The notes beneath the pieces are model-generated. The model worked only from the letters and a program-made list of their open reading frames with translations. It did not search any database and was not told the origin of the DNA. This document shows positions 1 to 7,848 of a stretch of 64,000 nucleotides of DNA, piece after piece. A program made the position numbers and the translations under genes. Origin of the DNA: Thermoplasmata archaeon (GTDB lineage Archaea > Thermoplasmatota > DTKX01 > JAHFTX01); contig JAHFTX010000010.1 in NCBI GenBank assembly GCA_023265395.1, positions 1-64,000 of the forward strand, read 5' to 3'. Positions within the stretch are counted from its first letter, which is position 1. Each line of letters starts with the position of its first letter.

Positions 1-2
1 CG

Positions 3-221
3 CTCAAGGACGCCGACAGGTCGAACAACGTGGCATCGGTCCCCATCCCAAGTTCTGAACAGTCTGCGTTCGGGGCCGGACTGGATGAGGGACGTGGGAT
101 TCCCCCCACCGGCGGTGAGCCGGTGGATCCAGCTTCCGTCCCAGGCTTCGATGGCCCGTTGGCCCTCACCGCCCTGGTGGCCGCCGGCATCCTCCTCATC
201 TGTCGCCGGGAACGTCGCTAG
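3..221 (+). CDS. C-terminal end of a surface protein with PGF-CTERM sorting tail (partial)
   Basis: The reading frame is open from the window edge, so this is the 3' end of a longer gene. The last ~25 residues are VPGF, a hydrophobic stretch and a basic tail RRERR. This is the PGF-CTERM layout recognised by archaeosortase A, which removes the tail and attaches the protein to a membrane lipid. The preceding stretch is rich in Pro, Gly and Ser, a typical linker. The body of the protein lies outside the window, so its role is unknown. A GTG at 30 could open a 63-residue frame, but the open upstream frame and the sorting tail make a truncated large gene much more likely. Confidence 0.7.
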   Translation, partial: LKDADRSNNVASVPIPSSEQSAFGAGLDEGRGIPPTGGEPVDPASVPGFDGPLALTALVAAGILLICRRERR

Positions 222-250
222 GGAAAGCCTCCAAGCGTCCTACCGGACTG

Positions 251-258
251 CTTAAATA
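251..258 (+). promoter_or_regulatory. TATA-like box upstream of the transglutaminase-like gene
   Basis: CTTAAATA lies 47 nt before the ATG at 305 and suits an archaeal TBP site with transcription starting near 280. It would drive the cluster from 305 to 7816. A GGGGGAGG ribosome site follows at about 293-300. Confidence 0.5.
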
Positions 259-259
259 T

Positions 260-290
260 GCTCCCGCCGGAGATTCTGCTCGGCGGGAGC
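260..290. repeat. Perfect 10-bp inverted repeat between TATA box and start codon
   Basis: GCTCCCGCCG (260-269) pairs with CGGCGGGAGC (281-290) around an 11-nt loop. It lies just downstream of the TATA-like box, covering the expected transcription start. It could be an operator for the downstream cluster or the terminator hairpin of the upstream gene. Confidence 0.5.
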
Positions 291-304
291 ACGGGGGAGG
301 CGGA

Positions 305-3304
305 ATGCGCGGCAAGGCCTTCGTCCTGATCGTCCTGACCCTGGCACTGCTGGCCTACCTCCCCTATCTGTGGTCGGGAATCCACGCCCCGGCGGTCCAG
401 TCACCCTTCGATCAGACCCCCGACGGAACGCTCGTCGCCGATGTCGACAGCGATCGCGACGGCCTGGCCGATGGCCTCGAGGAGCAGCTGGGGACCGACG
501 TCCACAATCCCGACAGCGATTACGATGCGATCAGCGATGGCGACGAGTACGACCTCTGGCACGGGTATGCCGAGCACCTCCCCTTGCCCTTCAAGAGCCA
601 TGAGTGCGGCAACATCTCTGTTCAACCGATCGACTGGCTCGTCGAGCGCCACCAGGAGCTCCTCGATGATACCTCACAATCATCGATCCACTTCCTGCCT
701 GAAGGAGACCTCGATGGCGATGGTCGGGTCAACATCGTCGATCCCGACAGCGACGCCGATGGTTGGACCGATTCCCAAGAGCTCGATAAAGGGACCAATG
801 CGGCCCACCCCGACTCTGACCTCGACGGGGTCATCGATTCGCGCGATCCCAATCCTAAGTCCTGCAAGGATGAGGACCATGACGGCTTCCCCGATGACTA
901 CGAGATGGCAGCGGGAATCGAGGACCCCAATGGGGATGACGACCTCGACGGAATCTCCAACATCGAGGAATACTACAACGGCACCGATCCCAAGGATTCC
1001 TTCCAACCTGCGGACCAGCCGCTCGATCCGGGGGTGGGGAATGAGATTGAGCTCAAGAGCAAGGGGCTCTACGAGCCCGGCGCAGACCTCTCACGCGTGG
1101 TTTTCCGCGTCAAGCCCCCGATGGACCCCCACTACTGGCGGCTGACAGACTACGATGTCTATGATGGCACCTCCTGGAGCCGGGCACGCGCACTCGACCC
1201 GCTCGAAGACGCCTACACCGGGGAGACGTTACCCTCCGACGGCCCCGAGGGATTCTACCGTGGGACCACGCGCCACACCATCACCTTCAACGGCCACTGG
1301 ACAGGATTCCTGCCCGTAGGTCTGCACACCACCACGGTCTCATCGCTGGCACCCGACGGGGTCTTGGTCCTCTCAGACAAGGATGATACCTTTGTCGCGC
1401 AGGATCCTACCGATGGGTACAACTTCACGGCCGCGCGCTACGACATCTCGCTCAACACGCTCCAACCGCTCCGGGCAGGGACGACCTCGGACAGCGTCTA
1501 TCTGAGCAAGCCGTACTACCAACCCACGCTCAAGACCATGGGCGACGAGATTGCCCTCACTTCCGGCGCCAGCAGCGACTTCGAGCGCGCTGTCGCCCTC
1601 CAGCAATACCTGATTGCCACCTGCAAGTTCAACACCTCGGCTCCCACTGCTCCGGCCGACAAGGACCCCATCGCCTTCTTCTTGTTGACGAGCAAGGAAG
1701 GGACGAGCCTCGAGTTCTCCTCAGCGTTCGTGATGCTGGCCCGCTATCAGGATATCCCGGCGCGCCTGGTGGTCGGCTATGCGCCGGGGATCATCTCCCA
1801 CGACAGCCGCTACGTGCTGGAGGGCCACAAGCACGCCTGGGGAGAGTTGTTCTTCGCCGAGGTTGGTTGGGTCGCCTTCGAGGCCACGCCCGCCAACGCC
1901 GACCCGACCCATGGGATCGCCAGCGGGGCGTCGGGGCAGGACACATCGGTCATCGGCCAAGAGCCCTCCGACCCTGGGACCGGGGGCACGTACGGTCTCG
2001 TCCCAACCAAGGGGGGCAGTGGTGGAGGCACCACCAGTGGCGGCGCCGGACCCGACAGTCCCACCGGCCCCGGCGGCAATGGCACCCCAGGAGCAGGTCC
2101 CATCGACACCACGGACCCCACCCATGACGCTGACGGCGACGGGATCCCCGATGGCGAGGAACTCATCAATGGCACCAATCCCTACTTCGGGGACACCGAT
2201 GGTGACGGTCTGACCGATAGCACGGAGAAACTCCTCGGCACTGACCCTCGCAATCCCGACACCGACGGCGACGGGCTCGACGACTGGTTCGAGGGCAAGC
2301 TTGCGACGGACCCGCTGGATCCCGACACCGATAGCGGGGGTGCCTCCGACTGGGAGGAGTGGTCCGGTGGCACCGACCCTCTCGATGGGGCTGACGACCA
2401 CCTCTCCGAGGACTCGGACCAAGATGGCGTCAGCGACGCCAAGGAGATCGCCTCAGGGAGCGATCCCTTCGAGGCGGACAGCGATCACGATGGGATCATC
2501 GATGGTGAAGAAGTGGCGGCAGGGACCGACCCCACATCAGATGATAGCGACGGTGACGGTCTGCCCGACTGGTTGGAAGCGCAGCTTGGGACGGATCCGA
2601 CCGAGGCGGACACCGATGGGGACGGACTCGCCGACAGCTTGGAGGTCGGTCAAGGACTCGACCCGCTGCGGACGGATAGCGACGGCGACGGGCGACCCGA
2701 CGGCGTCGAATACGCAGACCCGCACCTCGACCCGACCCAATTCACCCCCCCGGACCCCGTGGATGGCCCCGTGCCCCCGCCCGGAGATGGTGGGGGAGGC
2801 TCAGACCCGCCGCCGACAGCCCCCCACGAGGACGAGAGCGCGCCGGACTTGACCCCACTGTTGGTGGTCATCGTCGGGTGCCTGGCCGCTGTTGCAGGAT
2901 ACCTGCTCTGGCAGCGGCGCCACCTCGGCGAGATGGCCCGTGCCCTCGAACGGGCGGAGAAGGCCTTGGGCGGCCTCGATGACTCGGACGTCGACGAGGT
3001 CCGGGCGAGCATCTTCGTCCTCTACCGGGAGCTGACCGAAATCCTCGTCCGATACGGCTTCCTGCGCACGCCTGCGGAGACTATCCGCGAGTTCCACAAG
3101 ATCCTCGCTGCTGCCCTGCCCGATCTTCCACCGCAGCAGCTGATCCGGCTGAACCGGATTGTCGAGGAGGCACGATATAGCGACCACGACCTGCCAGAAG
3201 GTTATCGTACCAGGGCGATTGATACGGTCAGTAGCCTGCGGGCGGCCCTGCCGCCACTCCGAGAGTTCCGGCGCACCCCTGTGCGGGACGCTGCACCCAC
3301 CTAG
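305..3304 (+). CDS. Membrane protein with Ca-binding repeats, transglutaminase-like core and DUF4129
   Basis: A 999-residue protein beginning with a hydrophobic signal/anchor (1-22). Two blocks of DxDxDG-type thrombospondin-3-like calcium repeats (about 45-240 and 605-820) flank a transglutaminase-like core. After a Gly/Pro-rich linker come a transmembrane helix (about 850-870) and a C-terminal DUF4129-type domain (about 895-965), an arrangement related to bacterial TgpA. The core keeps PARLVVGY and the His of GHKHAW (His510). The usual catalytic Cys of the GxCxxF motif is Ser468, and the usual Asp of the GWVxxDxT motif is Glu526. Peptide cross-linking or protease activity is therefore doubtful, and a binding or scaffold role is possible. 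DUF4350 and DUF58 genes follow on the same strand, as in MoxR/DUF58/TgpA clusters; no MoxR ATPase is visible here. The start is chosen from the ribosome site at 293-300. Confidence 0.8.
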   Translation: MRGKAFVLIVLTLALLAYLPYLWSGIHAPAVQSPFDQTPDGTLVADVDSDRDGLADGLEEQLGTDVHNPDSDYDAISDGDEYDLWHGYAEHLPLPFKSHECGNISVQPIDWLVERHQELLDDTSQSSIHFLPEGDLDGDGRVNIVDPDSDADGWTDSQELDKGTNAAHPDSDLDGVIDSRDPNPKSCKDEDHDGFPDDYEMAAGIEDPNGDDDLDGISNIEEYYNGTDPKDSFQPADQPLDPGVGNEIELKSKGLYEPGADLSRVVFRVKPPMDPHYWRLTDYDVYDGTSWSRARALDPLEDAYTGETLPSDGPEGFYRGTTRHTITFNGHWTGFLPVGLHTTTVSSLAPDGVLVLSDKDDTFVAQDPTDGYNFTAARYDISLNTLQPLRAGTTSDSVYLSKPYYQPTLKTMGDEIALTSGASSDFERAVALQQYLIATCKFNTSAPTAPADKDPIAFFLLTSKEGTSLEFSSAFVMLARYQDIPARLVVGYAPGIISHDSRYVLEGHKHAWGELFFAEVGWVAFEATPANADPTHGIASGASGQDTSVIGQEPSDPGTGGTYGLVPTKGGSGGGTTSGGAGPDSPTGPGGNGTPGAGPIDTTDPTHDADGDGIPDGEELINGTNPYFGDTDGDGLTDSTEKLLGTDPRNPDTDGDGLDDWFEGKLATDPLDPDTDSGGASDWEEWSGGTDPLDGADDHLSEDSDQDGVSDAKEIASGSDPFEADSDHDGIIDGEEVAAGTDPTSDDSDGDGLPDWLEAQLGTDPTEADTDGDGLADSLEVGQGLDPLRTDSDGDGRPDGVEYADPHLDPTQFTPPDPVDGPVPPPGDGGGGSDPPPTAPHEDESAPDLTPLLVVIVGCLAAVAGYLLWQRRHLGEMARALERAEKALGGLDDSDVDEVRASIFVLYRELTEILVRYGFLRTPAETIREFHKILAAALPDLPPQQLIRLNRIVEEARYSDHDLPEGYRTRAIDTVSSLRAALPPLREFRRTPVRDAAPT

Positions 3305-3349
3305 AGCGGAGCGGCGACCGGGCGGCCGACCGCAGCTACGCGAGGGAAG

Positions 3350-4993
3350 ATGGCGGCGGCTCGCAGGGGGGAGGAAGCAGATCGCCCCCCCACAACGCCT
3401 GAGGGGACCATCCACCGTCGGCCGACCGAAGCCTCCCGTCGTCTTACCCACGCCCCCGTGGTACGTTCCTATGGCACTTCGACACTCGAACCGCTTCCCC
3501 CCCCTCCCGACCCCAGCAGGGCGCGCCTGTGGCAGACCACTGCGGCGATACTCGTCGTGCTGATGTTGGCGCTTACTGCCGCGGTCGGAGTCGCTGCATG
3601 GCAGAAAGCCCGTGGCCCTCCTCAGCTCAGCACCTATGGTGATGACTGGAACGACCTCTCAGGCCTGCGCAAGCTCATCGAGGATGAGAAACGGTACACA
3701 ATCCATGACATCGTGTCGAGCCAGCTGACCCTGCGCCACCTCGAGACGATCAATCCGACGATCAAGTACACTAATTCTGCCCTCTTGATCATCGGTGTCG
3801 AGCGCCCGTACAACGACAACGAGCTCGCCGCGATCAGGGACTACGTCTTCCGCGGTGGGATCGCGGTCATCGCGGACGACTATGGCTATGGGAACCAGCT
3901 GACCTTCGACGACGCTTGCTTTGGCGTGCGTCGCTCGCCTCAGGAACGGTGCGTCCCGACCCCCGTCAAGGACGTGCAATTCGAACACAACCCCAAGTTC
4001 CTGGCCTTCGACGTCACCGGCAGCCAACTGGGATCGGGTAGGGCGAACCTCCGGTACCACGTGGTCACCAACGAGCCGGTGACCCTTTCGATTCCCGAGG
4101 AGCGTCGCCCTGCCGTCCAAGTCATCGCTTCAACCTCACCTGACGCCTGGCTGGATGTCAACAATGACAACGTCCTTGACCTCACCGAGCAGGTCGGTTC
4201 ATTCCCACTGATCGTCTCGCGAGGCTCGGATGCCGGGGATCGACACGGCCTGTGGTGGTACGTGGGCGACCCATCGCTCTTCATCAACGACATGATCGAC
4301 CGGGGCGACAATCGCGCCTTCATCCGCGCCTTCCTCGAAGCTGTCCTCCCCCGTGGGCATTTGATCATCGACGAGAGCCGGCACGCTGGCGGGCAGGTGG
4401 GGGACTCGGGGACCCAATTGACCCTCGGTGCGATCCAAAACCTCCTGGCCAACGTCTGGTTCGAACTACTCAGCCCACTCGTCATCATCGCCTTCGTAGG
4501 GCTGCTCTATCTGCGTACCCCCGCCCAGCCGCGCCGTCGGCATCGGGACATCCTCAACGACCCACGTCCCGTCCACTACTTGCGCCCATACCTGATGACC
4601 GCGGATGCCGCTCGTGTACGACAGGCCTTCCTCGAGCGGGTGCGCCACACAGCTGGGCAGAACAAGGAGGAGTTCTACCGGCCCGACACCGTCCGACTCT
4701 GGCCGACCCTCATCTCCGACCATTACCTGACGGCCTTCGCCCTGCTCCCCAGCCCACAGCTTGGGGCAATCACCCCGGAGGTCCTCCGAGCGTATTCGTC
4801 GCGCGCGTTTCACTGGGTCCCTCCGGGGGAGCGCGGCGCGACCACGGCAGCAGACTGGCCCTCGGAGACGACGCCATCGACCGTTGATGCCTGGAACGAC
4901 CGCGAGGGGGATCGATGGGGAATCGAGGCGGGAGACGAGACCCCCGGCACTGAACCAGAGGAATCTGGAGTAACGCAATGGGAGGAGACCTGA
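3350..4993 (+). CDS. DUF4350 domain membrane protein
   Basis: A 547-residue protein with a basic, Pro-rich cytoplasmic start, a transmembrane helix at about 63-84, an extracytoplasmic domain of DUF4350 type (about 100-360) and a second helix near 368-388. The motifs WNDLSGLRKLIE, ALLIIGVERPYNDNE and RDYVFRGGIAVIADDYG are the typical glutamine-amidotransferase-like fold of this family. An acidic cytoplasmic tail follows. It sits between the transglutaminase-like gene (45 nt upstream) and the DUF58 gene, with which it shares a stop/start overlap. DUF4350 proteins accompany DUF58 and MoxR genes in envelope-maturation clusters, but their biochemical role is not established. The start at 3350 follows GAGGGA; a shorter start is possible because the first ~60 residues look disordered. 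Confidence 0.75.
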   Translation: MAAARRGEEADRPPTTPEGTIHRRPTEASRRLTHAPVVRSYGTSTLEPLPPPPDPSRARLWQTTAAILVVLMLALTAAVGVAAWQKARGPPQLSTYGDDWNDLSGLRKLIEDEKRYTIHDIVSSQLTLRHLETINPTIKYTNSALLIIGVERPYNDNELAAIRDYVFRGGIAVIADDYGYGNQLTFDDACFGVRRSPQERCVPTPVKDVQFEHNPKFLAFDVTGSQLGSGRANLRYHVVTNEPVTLSIPEERRPAVQVIASTSPDAWLDVNNDNVLDLTEQVGSFPLIVSRGSDAGDRHGLWWYVGDPSLFINDMIDRGDNRAFIRAFLEAVLPRGHLIIDESRHAGGQVGDSGTQLTLGAIQNLLANVWFELLSPLVIIAFVGLLYLRTPAQPRRRHRDILNDPRPVHYLRPYLMTADAARVRQAFLERVRHTAGQNKEEFYRPDTVRLWPTLISDHYLTAFALLPSPQLGAITPEVLRAYSSRAFHWVPPGERGATTAADWPSETTPSTVDAWNDREGDRWGIEAGDETPGTEPEESGVTQWEET

Positions 4994-6249
4994 TGTGGTC
5001 CCGTAAGGCCCTGGCGTTAGTCACCCTTGGGACCTTGGCGCTTCTCTTCGGCCTGGTGCTTGCTGATGGCCAGAGCGTCTTGATCGGGACGGCGGCCCTC
5101 CTGTTCGTGGGCCTAGCCTCCTTGCGCCAGAGCGTGACGGTGCGAGTCCAACGTGCGGTGCCCAAGGACCGATTCGTCGAGGGGGACCGTCAGCCGATCC
5201 GCTTGACCGTCACCAACCTCAGAAACGAGGATACTCCCATGCTCGAGCTGTATGACCAGTTGAGCGATCGCGTTCGCCTGGTGCGGGGGTCGAACAAGCG
5301 TTACTTCTATTTGCGCCCGCGTCAGGAACGGGCGATCCTCTACGACATCCAGACACCGCTGCGCGGTGTCTACCGACTTGGGCCGATCGCCTTGCGGCAT
5401 AGCGATTTCTTCGGGCTCTTCACTGAGGAGGAGCGAATTGAGGACATCCAGGACATCTCCGTCTATCCTCGGATCGAGGAGCATGCAGGGTTGTTCGTCA
5501 CATCTCAGCGCCTGCGGCACTACAATGGGCCATTCCTGACTCGTCAAGTGGGTCAGAGTACCGAGTTCTACTCCATGCGGGATTACGTCAAGGGGGACCC
5601 GCTGCGGAAGATCAACTGGAAGGCGACAGCGCGCCTGCGGCAGCTGATGGTCAATGAGATGGAACGGGAGAACCTCTGCGACATCCTCATCATGCTCGAT
5701 GCTCGAGAGGTCAACACACTTGGGACCATCAGCACCAACCCCTTGGAATACAGCGTCAAGGCGGCCGCATCCCTTGCCAACCACTACATCCGCCGCAAGA
5801 ATCAGGTAGGCCTGCTCGTCTACAACGACTCCCTGCAGATGATCTCTCCCGGCGGGGGGGAGTCGCAGCTAAGCAAGATCCTGACCATGCTCATGGCGAC
5901 CGAGGGGAAAGGTGACCTCCCCTTCCGCGGCGCCTTCGAACTCTCCCGACCATACATCAACCGGCGAAGCGCCCTGATCCTGCTCTCAGGCTTGGAGTTC
6001 GACCCCACAATGGAGGAGACCGTCGAAGCGATGGTCGCTGCAGGGTTCAACCTGACTGTGATCTCCCCCAGCCCCGCGGAATTCGAAGCGGGGTTGACCC
6101 AGACACTGACGGAGAAACGTGACCTCGTGTTGCTCGAGCGCGAAAACTTCCTCGAGGATCTTCAGGCTCGGGGCGTCCGCGTCATCGATTGGCAACCGAC
6201 CGAGACGGTTTCGGCACTCCTCGAGCGGGTCGTCATGGGGGGATTCTAG
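4993..6249 (+). CDS. DUF58 family protein (vWA-like), membrane-anchored
   Basis: Two N-terminal hydrophobic segments precede a beta-rich region and the DUF58 signature near residues 192-213 (RDYVKGDPLRKINWKATAR). A von Willebrand A-like fold follows, containing ILIMLDAR. The start at 4993 is preferred: GGAGGAGA sits at 4981-4988 and the ATG overlaps the TGA of the DUF4350 gene (TGATG), which indicates translational coupling. An ATG at 4978 lies before that ribosome site. DUF58 proteins usually work with a MoxR AAA+ ATPase in assembling or maturing surface or metal-containing complexes. Here the partners are the transglutaminase-like and DUF4350 proteins. Confidence 0.82.
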   Translation: MWSRKALALVTLGTLALLFGLVLADGQSVLIGTAALLFVGLASLRQSVTVRVQRAVPKDRFVEGDRQPIRLTVTNLRNEDTPMLELYDQLSDRVRLVRGSNKRYFYLRPRQERAILYDIQTPLRGVYRLGPIALRHSDFFGLFTEEERIEDIQDISVYPRIEEHAGLFVTSQRLRHYNGPFLTRQVGQSTEFYSMRDYVKGDPLRKINWKATARLRQLMVNEMERENLCDILIMLDAREVNTLGTISTNPLEYSVKAAASLANHYIRRKNQVGLLVYNDSLQMISPGGGESQLSKILTMLMATEGKGDLPFRGAFELSRPYINRRSALILLSGLEFDPTMEETVEAMVAAGFNLTVISPSPAEFEAGLTQTLTEKRDLVLLERENFLEDLQARGVRVIDWQPTETVSALLERVVMGGF

Positions 6250-6313
6250 CCTGCCACCGAATCGGACCGCCCAGGCAGGTGTTGTGCCACCCACCCTCTT
6301 CGTCACCCCCCCC

Positions 6314-7816
6314 ATGAGCGGGATGCATCTGCCCAAGGACCCTGCGTGGATCGCACGCCGCCGTGTACCCTTGGTGCGATTCCTTCCCTGGGAAGACCCG
6401 CTACGATACGGCACCCTGCACGGGATGGGGTTTGATGTCCGGACCCCTTCGCTGCAGGGGCTCCAGGTTCTCTCCCTGGCGCTCACAAGCATCCTACTCC
6501 CCCTCGACTACGGGCTGAACCCCGGGGTGATCTCGACTGTCTCAACCCTGTTTGGGGGTGGATCCTCCCTCGTGAGCATATCAACCGTCCCAATGTGGTT
6601 GATTGGCATGCTCGGCATGATAATCGGGGTGTTCTTCGCGCAGGTGGCACGGCTCGCCCGCCAGCTCATCGCGACGCGTTCGCAAGGCATCTTGTTCGCC
6701 CTCGCGACGCTCGTAGCGGGAATCATCGTGCATGCCTGGTTGTTGACTCCCAACGACCAGGGTGTCAGCAACGCCGGTGCGGTGGCCGAGTTCTGGGGAC
6801 TGCTGTTGGTCCTCTCTCCGGCGATTCTCCTCGGGTTCGGTCTCTTGCAGCACAACTATCCGAGCCTCATGCTGGGAGTGTTTCTACTCATCGTCGTAGG
6901 CCTGTTTACCCCCAAGGGGGTCGAGCAGCTCCCCAGCCTCATCGTCTTCGCCATCGTCATGGTCGCCTACCTGGAGGTCACCGCCACCTCGTTGCGTTAC
7001 TCGGACATGGCAGATGAGATCAATGAGGGGACCGAGGCGCGAATGGCCCAGAAGAACCTCGAATCACTCCAGGCGCTGCTCGCGCGGTACCTGACTGACC
7101 TGGGTACGATCTTGTTGGTGTTAGGGACTATCCTCGCCGGGGTGCTGCTCTGGGTGCAGTACCTACCAAGCATGGGCAGCCCCTGGTTCAGCCAATCACT
7201 CGAGTCCCGCTCCGTCTTGGCGGTCCTCCCCCCGCTTGCGGCAGTGGTCGTCGTCTTGGGCACCTACCGCCTGGTCCGCCGTATCCAGTGGAGGAAGGCA
7301 GCTACACTTCTGCGAGAGCGGCTGGCGCAGAACCTCTACCGATCGGACGTCGAACGTCGGTCGGATGCACCGACGGGCCGACGGCGAGCGCGGACTCTCA
7401 AGGGCACGACCCACCGCAGAGGTTCGGCCGACGCGTCAGGCGCATCGGCACGGCAAGACCGCCAAGACGAGGAGTTGTTCGGCGAGGTGGCCACCATTCG
7501 CGAGAGTGCCGATGGGGAGAGCATCGCAATCGGACTCACGCGGAGCAGGCGAAGCGCCGGCCGCCCATCATTCGTGGACGCCGACGAAGGTGGGGATGCA
7601 ACCGTGACCAAGGGAGCGGACGAGGAGCTCCTGGAGGTCCCTCCCGCCCCAGGAGCCAGCCAGGGCGCCCAGCCGGTCGACCTCCAGGCATGGATCGACC
7701 CCTGGGAAGCGCCCCGTTGGGAGACGACGGAGGACCCCATGGACGAGCCCATCGACCTCGACAGCGAGAGCGAGCCTGAAGCCGACGATGGAAAGCGGTC
7801 TCGCCACAGGGCTTGA
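6314..7816 (+). CDS. Polytopic membrane protein of unknown function with charged cytoplasmic tail
   Basis: About 500 residues with roughly eight hydrophobic segments in the first two thirds. An Arg-rich stretch and then a strongly acidic tail ending in SRHRA follow. I do not recognise a family. It is the fourth same-strand gene of the transglutaminase-like/DUF4350/DUF58 cluster and starts shortly after the DUF58 stop at 6249, so it is probably co-transcribed. Start choice is poor: ATG 6314 and 6323 lack a good ribosome site, GTG 6284 is possible, and a GGGGGG run at 6237-6242 sits seven bases before an in-frame CTG at 6251. The frame is open much further upstream, but that part is a shadow of the DUF58 gene. 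Confidence 0.6.
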   Translation: MSGMHLPKDPAWIARRRVPLVRFLPWEDPLRYGTLHGMGFDVRTPSLQGLQVLSLALTSILLPLDYGLNPGVISTVSTLFGGGSSLVSISTVPMWLIGMLGMIIGVFFAQVARLARQLIATRSQGILFALATLVAGIIVHAWLLTPNDQGVSNAGAVAEFWGLLLVLSPAILLGFGLLQHNYPSLMLGVFLLIVVGLFTPKGVEQLPSLIVFAIVMVAYLEVTATSLRYSDMADEINEGTEARMAQKNLESLQALLARYLTDLGTILLVLGTILAGVLLWVQYLPSMGSPWFSQSLESRSVLAVLPPLAAVVVVLGTYRLVRRIQWRKAATLLRERLAQNLYRSDVERRSDAPTGRRRARTLKGTTHRRGSADASGASARQDRQDEELFGEVATIRESADGESIAIGLTRSRRSAGRPSFVDADEGGDATVTKGADEELLEVPPAPGASQGAQPVDLQAWIDPWEAPRWETTEDPMDEPIDLDSESEPEADDGKRSRHRA

Positions 7817-7848
7817 CGCACCATCGGCCGCCAGACCCCATCCTTGGG

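Noticed and set aside
6119-6313. N-terminal extension of the membrane protein ending at 7816
   Set aside because: The bases up to 6249 are the DUF58 coding sequence read in another frame, with Ser/Arg-rich nonsense.
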